A stretch of 47,256 bases of DNA, from NCBI GenBank assembly GCA_007693855.1, contig RECU01000028.1, forward strand, positions 1-47,256, given 5' to 3'. The position numbers and the translations under genes are program-made. The number at the start of each line of letters is the position of its first letter. The stretch's first letter is position 1. Under the pieces are notes generated by a model. The model saw nothing but the letters and a program-made list of their open reading frames with translations. It did no database searches and was not told the origin of the DNA. The DNA comes from Gammaproteobacteria bacterium. Lineage in GTDB: Bacteria > Pseudomonadota > Gammaproteobacteria > Steroidobacterales > PWYM01. Below are positions 8,764 through 16,411 of this stretch, piece after piece.

Positions 8764-9741
8764 ATGACCATGCCGCAGGACGCCGTACCAGAACTCAGCG
8801 ATTACCAGCCGACCCTGGCCGACGACCGCGAGGCCATTCTCACCGGGCTGACGGCGCCGCAGAAACACCTGGCGCCGAAGTATTTCTACGACGCGCGCGG
8901 TTCGGCGCTGTTCGACCGGATCTGCGAGCTGCCCGAGTACTACCCGACCCGCACGGAACTCGCCATCATGCGCGAGCGGGCCGGCGACATTGCCGCGGCG
9001 GTCGGCCCGCGTGCCTGCCTGGTGGAGTTCGGTTCGGGGTCGAGCGTCAAGATCCGCCTGCTGTTAAAGGGCCTGGACCACCCGGCCGCCTATGTGCCGG
9101 TCGAAATTTCCCGCAGCCATCTGCTGGCGGCCGCCGGGGAAATCGCCCGCGAATTTCCGGCCCTCGAGGTCCTGCCCGTCTGCGCGGACTTCACCCAGCC
9201 CTTCGAACTGCCGGCCACCGACGAACCGATGGCCCGCGTGGTGGCCTGGTTTCCAGGCTCGACCATCGGCAATTTCGAACCCAAGGAAGCCCGACGACTG
9301 CTCGAGGTGATGCGCCAGCAGGTCGGCGACAACGGCGGGCTGTTGATCGGCGTGGACCTGCAGAAGGACCGGGGCCTCCTCGAGCGGGCCTACAACGATG
9401 CCGCCGGTGTCACCGCCGAGTTCAACCTCAACCTGCTGCGTCGCCTGAACCGCGAGCTCGGGGCAAACTTCGACCTGCGCGCCTTCCGCCACCATGCCCA
9501 TTACGACGCCGCCCGCGGGCGCATCGAGATGAATCTCATCTCCCTGCGGACGCAGCAGGTGGCGCTGGCGGGCACCACGCTCAGCTTCGACGAGGGCGAG
9601 GTCATCGTCACCGAGTACTCACACAAGTTCACCCGCGAGGGCTTTGCCGAGCTTGCGGCCAGCGCCGGGTTCAGGGTCGCGCAGGTGTGGACCGACCCCG
9701 CGGCGCTGTTCAGCGTGCAGTGGCTGGAAGCGGCGCGCTAG
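8764..9741 (+). CDS. egtD: L-histidine N-alpha-methyltransferase EgtD
   Basis: A 325-residue SAM-dependent enzyme that trimethylates histidine to hercynine, the first step of ergothioneine synthesis. Family blocks are clear: [15 protein letters not shown] (about 39-53), [10 protein letters not shown], the SAM-binding [14 protein letters not shown], and FPGSTIGNF. The C-terminal VTEYSHKFT block holds residues that line the histidine pocket. An AAGGA-like site overlaps the egtB stop region, and translation is probably coupled. The stop codon overlaps the stop of the opposite-strand yggX gene: both genes end within the same CTAG at 9738-9741. No egtA, egtC or egtE is present in the window. Confidence 0.95.
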   Translation: MTMPQDAVPELSDYQPTLADDREAILTGLTAPQKHLAPKYFYDARGSALFDRICELPEYYPTRTELAIMRERAGDIAAAVGPRACLVEFGSGSSVKIRLLLKGLDHPAAYVPVEISRSHLLAAAGEIAREFPALEVLPVCADFTQPFELPATDEPMARVVAWFPGSTIGNFEPKEARRLLEVMRQQVGDNGGLLIGVDLQKDRGLLERAYNDAAGVTAEFNLNLLRRLNRELGANFDLRAFRHHAHYDAARGRIEMNLISLRTQQVALAGTTLSFDEGEVIVTEYSHKFTREGFAELAASAGFRVAQVWTDPAALFSVQWLEAAR

Positions 9742-10010
9742 TCGCTGTCGGGCACGAAGCCTTCCGGCGCCGCCGACCCCTCACCGAAAAAGAACTTCTC
9801 CATCTCCTCCTCGAGGAACTTGCGCGCCTTCGGCTCGATCGGGGTGAGCCGGTATTCGTTGATCAGCATGGTCTGATGACCCAGCCACTTCTGCCAGGCC
9901 TCCCGCGAGACATTGGCGTAAATCCGCTGGCCGAGCTCGCCAGGATAAGGCATGCGATCCAGGCCCGGCGCTTCCTGGCCCAGCAGCACGCAGTTCACCA
10001 TTCGGGTCAT
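9738..10010 (-). CDS. yggX: YggX, Fe(II)-trafficking / oxidative-damage protection protein
   Basis: A 90-residue cytosolic protein of the YggX family, linked in enteric bacteria to protection of Fe-S proteins from oxidative damage. The sequence has the family N-terminus [10 protein letters not shown] with its single conserved cysteine, then [28 protein letters not shown] and [11 protein letters not shown]. The length is normal. Its ATG overlaps the mutY stop as TGATG, the usual mutY-yggX pairing. That link is sensible, because MutY itself carries a 4Fe-4S cluster. Confidence 0.95.
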   Translation of the reverse strand: MTRMVNCVLLGQEAPGLDRMPYPGELGQRIYANVSREAWQKWLGHQTMLINEYRLTPIEPKARKFLEEEMEKFFFGEGSAAPEGFVPDSD

Positions 10011-11119
10011 CAGTTCTCTCCCTGCAGGGCCGCGAGCAGCTGCGCCACCGGCGCGGCCAGCCCGAGGCGAGGTGGCTGCTGCGGGTTATACCAGAGCAGC
10101 GGCGCGTCCTCCATGCCGCCATCGGCCACGCCAGGCTCGTCAGGCGTTACCGCCCCCGTGTCGTGCGCCATGACCGGCACGGCCAGCGGATGGATGTCGA
10201 GATCGAAATGCGTGAAGGCGTGGGGCAGCACCGGCAGTGTCCGCACCGGCCCCGTGGCGACCAGCCCGCAGCCCCCCAGCACCGCTGCGAGCTCCCCGGG
10301 ATCAGCGAATTCCGGAGGGGCCCACAGGCCGCCCCAGAGGCCCCGCGGCGGACGTCGCCGCAGCAGCACGCGAGCAGTGCCATCCATGGCGAGCAGCATG
10401 TGGGTCCGGCGTCGCGGCCGTTCGCGCCGCGGGCGGGGTGCGGGCAGCGCCTCCACCCGGCCCTCGCGGCGGGCAACACAGTCGTCCACCAGCGGGCATA
10501 GCGTGCAGGCCGGTCGGCGCCGGGTGCAGACGGTGGCCCCGAGATCCATGATCGCCTGGGTGTAAGTGGCGGTGTCGCGCACCGGGGTCAGCACATCGGC
10601 CAGCGCCCAGAGCTCTCGCTCCACCGCAGGCGCGCCCGGCCAGCCGTCGATACCGCGATGACGACAGAGCACGCGGCGGACATTGCCATCCAGGATCGGC
10701 TGGCGCTGCCCGCAGGCCAGCGCGAGGATGGCCCCGGCGGTCGAGCGCCCGATCCCCGGCAGCGCCATCACCGCCGCCAGTTCCCGGGGAAACGCGCCAC
10801 CGTGCTCGCTGACCAGCAGCCCGGCCGCGCGGTGCAGGTTGCGCGCCCGGGCGTAGTAGCCCAGGCCCGACCACAGGTGCAGCACCTCGTCCAGGGGCGC
10901 CGCGGCCAGGGCATGCACATCGGGGAACGCCCCCATGAAGCGCTGGTAGTAGCCGATCACGGTCTGGACCTGGGTCTGCTGGAGCATGATCTCCGACACC
11001 CACACCCGATAAGGCGTGGGCTGCTGCTGCCAGGGCAGATCGTGGCGCCCGTGACGGGCGTGCCAGGCGAGCAGGCGCTCGGGGAAGCCTGCGGGCAACC
11101 CGACCGGGTGTGCGCTCAA
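10010..11119 (-). CDS. mutY: A/G-specific adenine DNA glycosylase MutY
   Basis: A 369-residue base-excision enzyme that removes adenine paired with 8-oxoguanine. It shows the HhH-GPD glycosylase domain, with the conserved Glu in [10 protein letters not shown], the hairpin-helix-hairpin [10 protein letters not shown] and the catalytic Asp in [10 protein letters not shown]. The 4Fe-4S ligands follow the C-x6-C-x2-C-x5-C pattern in [20 protein letters not shown]-terminal NUDIX-like domain (about 235-365) recognises the 8-oxoG strand. The start is a TTG at 11119 that overlaps the TGA of the upstream SRPBCC gene. No ATG is available before the conserved FPERLLAWH block. MutM is also in this window at 24518. 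Confidence 0.95.
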   Translation of the reverse strand: MSAHPVGLPAGFPERLLAWHARHGRHDLPWQQQPTPYRVWVSEIMLQQTQVQTVIGYYQRFMGAFPDVHALAAAPLDEVLHLWSGLGYYARARNLHRAAGLLVSEHGGAFPRELAAVMALPGIGRSTAGAILALACGQRQPILDGNVRRVLCRHRGIDGWPGAPAVERELWALADVLTPVRDTATYTQAIMDLGATVCTRRRPACTLCPLVDDCVARREGRVEALPAPRPRRERPRRRTHMLLAMDGTARVLLRRRPPRGLWGGLWAPPEFADPGELAAVLGGCGLVATGPVRTLPVLPHAFTHFDLDIHPLAVPVMAHDTGAVTPDEPGVADGGMEDAPLLWYNPQQPPRLGLAAPVAQLLAALQGEN

Positions 11120-11697
11120 GGCGCCCCGTCCGGCTGGCCGGCGCGCTGTTCCACCGCCGCGAGCAGGTCGAGCGTACCGCCCACCAGGCTGCGGCGCAGG
11201 GCACGGCGCCCGAGCAGCGGCGGCACCCAGAAATCCGGCTCCAGGGCGACCGTGAGCTCAAGCCGCGTAGTGCCCACCTCGTCGCTCAGCCGCCAGTCGG
11301 ACCGCCCCTGGCGGAGATCGCTGCGCGCCGGATCGGTGATCGCCACGATGCGTGCCGGCGCCGACTCCTGCATGCGCTCGACGCGGGCCACGCTGCTGCA
11401 GAAAAACAGCACGCAGCCCCGGATCACGGTCAGGACTTCAGGCTCACCGCCAGTCGACCGCTCGACGCGGCTCTCGGTCACCGCGGGATTGAGCTCACCG
11501 AGCCGGTCATAGTCGGTCAATACACTCCAGACCGCCTCGCGCGGCGCCGCCAGCCGCACCTCGAGTTCCAGGGCATACACCCCGTCGGTGACCGAAAACG
11601 CCTGCGACAGCACTTCGACGGCCTCCGCGACCCGCAGCGGAACCAGCGCGAGCGCCGCCATCAGTCCGGCACCTGCGACCCCCGGGGCAAGTCTCAT
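11116..11697 (-). CDS. Exported START-like (SRPBCC) protein, second of a tandem pair
   Basis: A 193-residue protein with a signal peptide (MRLAPGVAGAGLMAALALVP then AEA) and a START/Bet v1-like SRPBCC domain that normally encloses a hydrophobic ligand. Recognisable fold elements are PREAVWSVLTDYDRL, the strand pair around RGCVLFFCSSVARVER, and the C-terminal helix after FWVPPLLG. The paralogue just upstream shares the RGCVLFFC-x-SV-x-RVER block with its two cysteines, so the pair arose by duplication. The ATG overlaps the previous stop as ATGA, and its own TGA overlaps the mutY start. The ligand is unknown, and lipid binding is inferred from fold and from the AsmA neighbour. Confidence 0.8.
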   Translation of the reverse strand: MRLAPGVAGAGLMAALALVPLRVAEAVEVLSQAFSVTDGVYALELEVRLAAPREAVWSVLTDYDRLGELNPAVTESRVERSTGGEPEVLTVIRGCVLFFCSSVARVERMQESAPARIVAITDPARSDLRQGRSDWRLSDEVGTTRLELTVALEPDFWVPPLLGRRALRRSLVGGTLDLLAAVEQRAGQPDGAP

Positions 11698-12341
11698 GGC
11701 TGCTCTCCGGTCGTGGCAGCGGCCAGGTACGCCAGGGCCAGCGCGTCGATCCGACCCACGGCGTCCGCGCCATCGCGGGCCAGGCGACGCTTCACCAGCG
11801 CCGGCCCGATCACCGGCGGGACCCAGAACGCCGGCGTCATCTGCATGTCGAAGACCACCTCGGTGCCACCGTCGGGCAGCGCGTAAAAACGCCAGCGCGA
11901 CAGACCGTCGTGCAGGTCGCTGGCGGAAGGCTCCACCCGCGCCACGATCGTCGCGCCGGGCTCGAGTGCCAGGCGCTCGACCCGGTGGACGCTGCGACAG
12001 AAGAACAGTACACATCCGCGGACCGTCGTGTAGACGCGGGGCTCCCCGTCGGGTCCGATGCTGTCGCAGACCCCGGCCGCGGTGATCGCGCTGCTGATCC
12101 GGGTGAACAGCGTGTAGTCGGCCAGCACGGCGTAGACCGCCTCGGGCGGGGCACGATAACGGGTGACGCTGTGCAGGGTATAGGTCCCGCGCGCATGCTC
12201 GATCTCCAGGGCCACGATCGCGGGCGCGGCCTCGGCGATTGCCACGGACGGGCTGACAGTCCACACCAGGAGGGCCAGCAGCGCGAGCATCGGCTGACGC
12301 CCAGGACGCGGCCCCGGCTGCCGCGCAAAGTCTTCAGCCAT
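11694..12341 (-). CDS. Exported START-like (SRPBCC) protein, first of a tandem pair
   Basis: A 215-residue protein whose N-terminus has a polar 17-residue leader before the hydrophobic stretch MLALLALLVWTVSPSVAIAE, probably a signal peptide. An internal ATG at the start of that stretch is an alternative start. The SRPBCC domain carries PPEAVYAVLADYTLF, RGCVLFFCRSVHRVERL and FWVPPVIGPALVKRRL. It differs from the following paralogue in its ends but keeps the paired cysteines. Its start lies 8 bases inside the asmA-family gene, and its stop overlaps the next start by 4 bases, which suggests coupled translation of the set. The function is not established. Confidence 0.8.
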   Translation of the reverse strand: MAEDFARQPGPRPGRQPMLALLALLVWTVSPSVAIAEAAPAIVALEIEHARGTYTLHSVTRYRAPPEAVYAVLADYTLFTRISSAITAAGVCDSIGPDGEPRVYTTVRGCVLFFCRSVHRVERLALEPGATIVARVEPSASDLHDGLSRWRFYALPDGGTEVVFDMQMTPAFWVPPVIGPALVKRRLARDGADAVGRIDALALAYLAAATTGEQP

Positions 12342-14514
12342 TGCCACCCAGGATGCGGCCAATCCGACGGCGCAGACGCTCCTCGGACGACTCGCTACGC
12401 TCGGCGTCCTCACCGCGCGCCTCGCCTTCATCGGGCGCCGTGTCGTCGTCTTCCGGATCGCGTGGCCGGCTGATCCCGAGACGGTCGCGAAGCAGCTCCT
12501 CGGCGCGGCCACGGACCTGGTCGCGGACCTCGTCGGTGACCATGGCACCGAAGTCCGGGCGGATGCGCGGCTCGGCGAGCGCCCCGTCGATCCGCAGCGG
12601 CAGACGCCGGCCGCGCAGATCGGCCATGGCCGGGTCCCGGGCCAGCTCCGGCCGATCAAGCAGCGTCGCATCCAGCCGATAGTCGAGGGTGGCCGCCGCG
12701 AGATCGACGCGGCCCTGTCCATCCAGGCGCATGAACGGCAGCAACGCGATGAAATCCCGGTTGTCCAGCACACCGTCGGTGACCCGAGCGGTGCCCGTGA
12801 CCTCCGAGAACTCCGTGCGCGGCGGCGTGGGCGCTTCGGGCCGGGCCTCCTGGCGCAGTGTCGCGCGGGCGCTGCGCACCTGATGCCAAACATCCACGCC
12901 CTCCCAGGCGCCATCGGTCAGCCCGAAGACGATGTCACCGTTCAGCTGGCGGCGCATGTCGCCGAGCGTCGCGCCAGTGGCCCGCAGTTCGAAGGCGCCC
13001 TCGATGAGGCCAGTCAAGTGCTCGACCTCGAACATCGCGGCGCTGAGGGCACCGAGCTGCACGCCCGTGACGCGCTCGTTCAGCGACAGCACGGGCGCCT
13101 CGCCGCGCACATCGATCCGGATATCGCCCTGATAGCGGCCCTCGAAAAACTCCGAGCGCACCGGATGCAGGCGCAGACGGCCGTCCCCGGCATTCAGCCC
13201 GAGCACCAGGTTACGGAACGTCAGCCCCCCGAGGATCGCCTCGCCGACGCGAAGCTCGCCTTCCGCGGCAAGCTCGCGCAGCAGCTCGACCGGAATCTCG
13301 ACGGCGTCGATATCGCCCGTCTCGCCCGGTGCCTCGGTCGCCTCTTCCGCCGGCGGCAGGTAGCGGTCGGCATTGATGCGATCGACGTCGAGATCGAAGA
13401 ACAGCCGCCCGGCGACGCTGCCCAGCGCGCCGGTCAGGGTCGTGTCATCGAGGCGCAGCTGCAGGCCGGTGATCCGCAGGTCCTCCCCCGCCAGCGCGAG
13501 CTCGCCGCGGAGATCGACGCGGGTCAGCGCCGTGGCGTCGGCCGGCGTATAGTCGATCTCCAGCAGGCGCAATGTCTCGCGCGCCGAGAACTGAGCCACC
13601 TCGAAGGCGCCGGCGACCTGCAGGGCATCGGCCGTCTCGCCCTGCAGGCTGGCGCTCAGCACCAGACCGAGCAGCTCCGCGCGCAGGCCATCGAGAGTGA
13701 AAGTGCCGGTCTCGAGCCCCGCCTGCACCGCCGCGGCCTGGACGCGCGCCTGCTGGCGGCCCGCGGGGATTTCGTCGCCACGGGCGCTCAGGTCGAGCTG
13801 CAGGCGCTCGAGCATCAACTCGCCGGCCGCCAGGTCGAGCGTCAGCACACCCCGGCCGGAAAGCTCGGCGGCCAGGGCAGGACGCTGCTGCTGGAGGGCC
13901 AGACCGAACGAGAGATTCGCGGGTTCGCCGAAAGCCAGCGCATCCAGCTCGAGGCGCATGTTCTCCAGCAGGTAGACCTGGTCGGCCTGGGCGTCGACCC
14001 ACTGCACGCGGGCATCGACCAGCTCGATCCCGCCTATGCGCAGGTCAGCCAGGTCGAAAGCAGCGCCCTCATCGGCCGGCGCCCGTGCGGCGTCGGCGGG
14101 CTCGGCGGCGTCTCCGGCGAGGTCCGCCCAGTTGTTGTTGCCCTGGGCATCGACCGCGAGGTTCAGGCGCAGGCCGGCCAACCGCAGCGTCCCCAACTCC
14201 ACTTCCCTTGAGAACAGGGGCAGCAGCCGCAGGCTGGCGGAGAACGCCTCGATCCGGGCAAAAGGCTCGTCGCCGAAGCCAGGCGCATTGCCGAGCTCCA
14301 TGGCGCCGGAGGTGATCCGCAGCCAGGGAAACAGCCGCAGTTCGAGATCGCCCTCGATCACGAAACTGCGGCCGGTCTCGGCCTCCACGCTGGCCGCGAT
14401 CCGGTCGCGGTAGTCGTTGGGATCGAACAGCAGCGCGACCAGCACGACGACCAGCACCAGCACACCGACGATTCCCGCAACGGCGAACAGCAGCAGTTTC
14501 AGCAGGCGACCCAT
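12334..14514 (-). CDS. AsmA family envelope protein
   Basis: A 726-residue AsmA-family protein. One N-terminal membrane anchor (residues about 5-30, LLLFAVAGIVGVLVLVVVLV) is followed by the AsmA opening FDPNDYRDRIAASVEAETGR and a long beta-rich periplasmic part. Conserved stretches include the start-domain GDLELRLFPWL and a C-terminal AsmA block around RLDGQGRVDLAAATLDYRL and LRGRRLPLRIDGAL. The final 60 residues are a highly charged tail. AsmA relatives (TamB, YhdP, YdbH) act as bridges moving phospholipids between the membranes, and assigning that to this member is inference. Two exported START-like genes overlap its end in the same operon. The adjacent tRNA-Gly ends 125 bases upstream. Confidence 0.88.
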   Translation of the reverse strand: MGRLLKLLLFAVAGIVGVLVLVVVLVALLFDPNDYRDRIAASVEAETGRSFVIEGDLELRLFPWLRITSGAMELGNAPGFGDEPFARIEAFSASLRLLPLFSREVELGTLRLAGLRLNLAVDAQGNNNWADLAGDAAEPADAARAPADEGAAFDLADLRIGGIELVDARVQWVDAQADQVYLLENMRLELDALAFGEPANLSFGLALQQQRPALAAELSGRGVLTLDLAAGELMLERLQLDLSARGDEIPAGRQQARVQAAAVQAGLETGTFTLDGLRAELLGLVLSASLQGETADALQVAGAFEVAQFSARETLRLLEIDYTPADATALTRVDLRGELALAGEDLRITGLQLRLDDTTLTGALGSVAGRLFFDLDVDRINADRYLPPAEEATEAPGETGDIDAVEIPVELLRELAAEGELRVGEAILGGLTFRNLVLGLNAGDGRLRLHPVRSEFFEGRYQGDIRIDVRGEAPVLSLNERVTGVQLGALSAAMFEVEHLTGLIEGAFELRATGATLGDMRRQLNGDIVFGLTDGAWEGVDVWHQVRSARATLRQEARPEAPTPPRTEFSEVTGTARVTDGVLDNRDFIALLPFMRLDGQGRVDLAAATLDYRLDATLLDRPELARDPAMADLRGRRLPLRIDGALAEPRIRPDFGAMVTDEVRDQVRGRAEELLRDRLGISRPRDPEDDDTAPDEGEARGEDAERSESSEERLRRRIGRILGGNG

Positions 14515-14639
14515 GACACACTACCCGGCAACTTCCAGTGTCGTCACTCTACTACGACGACAGTGGCCGCGACATGTCACGGCGGTACTGGATGGAGAAA
14601 CTGATGAGGTGGTTTGCCGTGCTTGCAGCGGCGGGAAAC

Positions 14640-14713
14640 TGGAGCGGGTGATGGGAATCGAACCCACGTCATCAGCTTGGGAAGCTGAGGTTCTACCATT
14701 GAACTACACCCGC
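14640..14713 (-). tRNA. tRNA-Gly (CCC)
   Basis: A 74-nt minus-strand cloverleaf with encoded CCA. Acceptor GCGGGTG pairs with CACCCGC, with discriminator T. The D arm has AGTTCAATGGTAGAAC. The anticodon loop TTCCCAA closed by TCAGC/GCTGA reads CCC. The T arm has GGGTTCGATTCCC. The layout matches the glyU-type isoacceptor. Confidence 0.97.
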
Positions 14714-14723
14714 ATAGCCTTGG

Positions 14724-14752
14724 AGTATAGCGCGAGGTCAAGGCCGGGTGAA
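14724..14752 (-). promoter_or_regulatory. Sigma-70 promoter of tRNA-Gly
   Basis: On the minus strand, -35 TTCACC (14747-14752) and -10 TATACT (14724-14729) are separated by 17 bp, matching 4 and 5 of 6 consensus bases. The predicted start falls a few bases before the mature 5' end of the tRNA. Confidence 0.65.
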
Positions 14753-14834
14753 TCCGTCGCTGCCCGGCCGTGCGACCCCGAAGCCGCCCCAGAGCAACCC
14801 CAGAACGCGGCGGCTTTCCGGTAGACTCCGCGCG

Positions 14835-15539
14835 ATGATCAGCGACCCTTCCTCACCCACCGCGCCGTTCGCGCGCCGGGTACGCAGCTTCGTGCGCCGT
14901 GCCGGACGGCTCACGCCGGCCCAGGCCCGCGCCCTCGAGGTCCTCGGCCCCGGGCGCCTGCTCCCGGGAGCCGGCGGGCGGCTCGAACTCGACGCGGTGT
15001 TCGGCCGCACGGCGCCCCGGGTGCTGGAGATCGGCTTCGGCGACGGCGAAGCGCTGGTGGCCATGGCCAGGCGACTGCCCGACGTGGACTTTCTCGGGCT
15101 CGAGGTGCACGAGCCGGGGGTCGGCCACCTGCTGTTGCGCCTGGAGGCCGAGGGACTGACGAATGTCCGGCTGATCTGCCACGACGCCGCTGAGGTGATC
15201 GAACACCGGCTACCCGTGGACGCCTTCGCCGCGATCAACATCTTCTTCCCCGATCCCTGGCCGAAGAAGCGTCACCACAAGCGCCGGCTGGTGCAGCCGC
15301 CGTTGATCGGCGCACTGGCGCAACTGCAGGTCACCGACGGTCTGCTCCACCTGGCCACGGACTGGGTACCCTACGCCGAGCACATGGCGGAAGTGCTGGC
15401 GACCCGCCCCGAGTATCGCCGCATCGAGGACGGCGAGGTTGCGGCCGAGCCGCTGGCCTGGCGCCCGGAAACCAAGTTCGAGCGCCGCGGACTGAAGTTG
15501 GGCCATGAAGTACGGGATCTGTTCTACCGGAAGGTCTGA
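14835..15539 (+). CDS. trmB: tRNA (guanine-N7)-methyltransferase TrmB
   Basis: A 234-residue SAM-dependent enzyme that methylates G46 of tRNA variable loops. The sequence shows the SAM motif VLEIGFGDGEALVAMA, FLGLEVHEPGVGHLL, the acidic HDAAEVI block and the hallmark FFPDPWPKKRHHKRRLVQP. The C-terminus TKFERRGLKLGHEV is family-typical. I chose the ATG at 14835, which gives the usual arginine-rich leader. An in-frame GTG at 14748 would start inside the tRNA promoter region. The reading direction is away from tRNA-Gly. Confidence 0.95.
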   Translation: MISDPSSPTAPFARRVRSFVRRAGRLTPAQARALEVLGPGRLLPGAGGRLELDAVFGRTAPRVLEIGFGDGEALVAMARRLPDVDFLGLEVHEPGVGHLLLRLEAEGLTNVRLICHDAAEVIEHRLPVDAFAAINIFFPDPWPKKRHHKRRLVQPPLIGALAQLQVTDGLLHLATDWVPYAEHMAEVLATRPEYRRIEDGEVAAEPLAWRPETKFERRGLKLGHEVRDLFYRKV

Positions 15540-15564
15540 CGCGGCGATGCCCCCCGGGAAAGCG

Positions 15565-15918
15565 CTACCACGCCCACCCCTCCACATCGACCTCCACCCG
15601 GCCGCCGCGGCAGCGTACGGGCAGCGCGCGCAGGCGTGCGCCGGGGCAGGGGCCTGCGACACACTGGCCATCCGTCGGATCGAATACCGCGCCATGCGAG
15701 GCACACAGCAGCCACTGGCCGTCGCGATCGAAGAAGCGATCGGGGCGCCAGTTCAGCTGATGTCCCGCGTGCGGACAACGATTCTCGTAGGCGAACAGGC
15801 GCTGCTGGCGCTGGACGACGAACCCCGGCAGCGGCCAGTCCCCCTGGCCGCTGGTGAATTCGCGTGCCCCGGGGTCCGCCAGCTCGGTCAGCGCACAGAC
15901 CGCCAGCCAACGCGCCAT
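15565..15918 (-). CDS. Small Rieske 2Fe-2S protein
   Basis: A 117-residue stand-alone Rieske domain. The cluster ligands appear as CPHAGHQLN (C-x-H) and CASHGAVFD (C-x-x-H), followed by the family segment GQCVAGPCPGARL. No signal peptide or membrane anchor is visible, so it is likely a cytosolic electron carrier like the small ferredoxin subunits of ring-hydroxylating dioxygenases, but no oxygenase is nearby. It faces trmB and is divergent from the NTF2-like gene, with 62 bases between the starts. Confidence 0.88.
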   Translation of the reverse strand: MARWLAVCALTELADPGAREFTSGQGDWPLPGFVVQRQQRLFAYENRCPHAGHQLNWRPDRFFDRDGQWLLCASHGAVFDPTDGQCVAGPCPGARLRALPVRCRGGRVEVDVEGWAW

Positions 15919-15980
15919 CAGTGGAGATTTCCGCAGCAGGCTGCTGGGCGCCGGGGCACCCGATCAGTACACTCCGGCGC

Positions 15981-16385
15981 ATGAGCCATCCCACATCCGA
16001 TGCCGCCGAGCAGGCGTTCTACGAGGCCTTCCGCACGGGCAACCTGGCCGCCATGCGCGAGATCTGGGCCGCGCACGACAGCATTTACTGCATCCATCCC
16101 CGGGGCGAGCCACTGCTCGGCCGGGAGGCGGTGCTGAACAGCTGGCGTGACATCCTCGGCCGTGGCGCGGTGGGCATTCATGCCGAACCGCTGTCGAGCA
16201 GCGTCGGCGCCAACCTCGCCATCCACCTCGTCACCGAACAGCTGCTCGACCCTGACGGGCGCATCGTCGGCCTGGTGCTGGCCACCAACGTCTATGAACT
16301 GACCGACCAGGGGTGGCGCATGCTGATGCATCACGCCTCGCCTGCGCCCGCGCCCACCGCGGCGCGGGGACAGCCGCTGCACTGA
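15981..16385 (+). CDS. NTF2-like (SnoaL/DUF4440) protein
   Basis: A 134-residue alpha+beta cone protein of the SnoaL-3/DUF4440 type. The pattern AFYEAFRTGNLAAMREIWA, then CIHPRGEPLLGREAV and a C-terminal TNVYELTDQGWRMLMHHAS is typical of these small pocket proteins. The last 16 residues are Ala/Pro-rich. I took the ATG at 15981. Upstream in-frame codons overlap the divergent Rieske gene. Function is unknown, and the fold is shared by enzymes and by simple ligand binders. Confidence 0.8.
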   Translation: MSHPTSDAAEQAFYEAFRTGNLAAMREIWAAHDSIYCIHPRGEPLLGREAVLNSWRDILGRGAVGIHAEPLSSSVGANLAIHLVTEQLLDPDGRIVGLVLATNVYELTDQGWRMLMHHASPAPAPTAARGQPLH

Positions 16386-16411
16386 CGCGCTCGCCGGGCG
16401 CGCAGCACAGG

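Noticed and set aside
8226-10565. 779-codon open frame on the + strand across egtB, egtD and the yggX/mutY region
   Set aside because: It crosses several well-supported genes in another frame and shows no domain; it is a GC-rich artefact.
12883-14211. 442-codon open frame opposite the asmA-family gene
   Set aside because: Antisense shadow. The minus-strand frame has an anchor, AsmA motifs and overlaps its operon neighbours.
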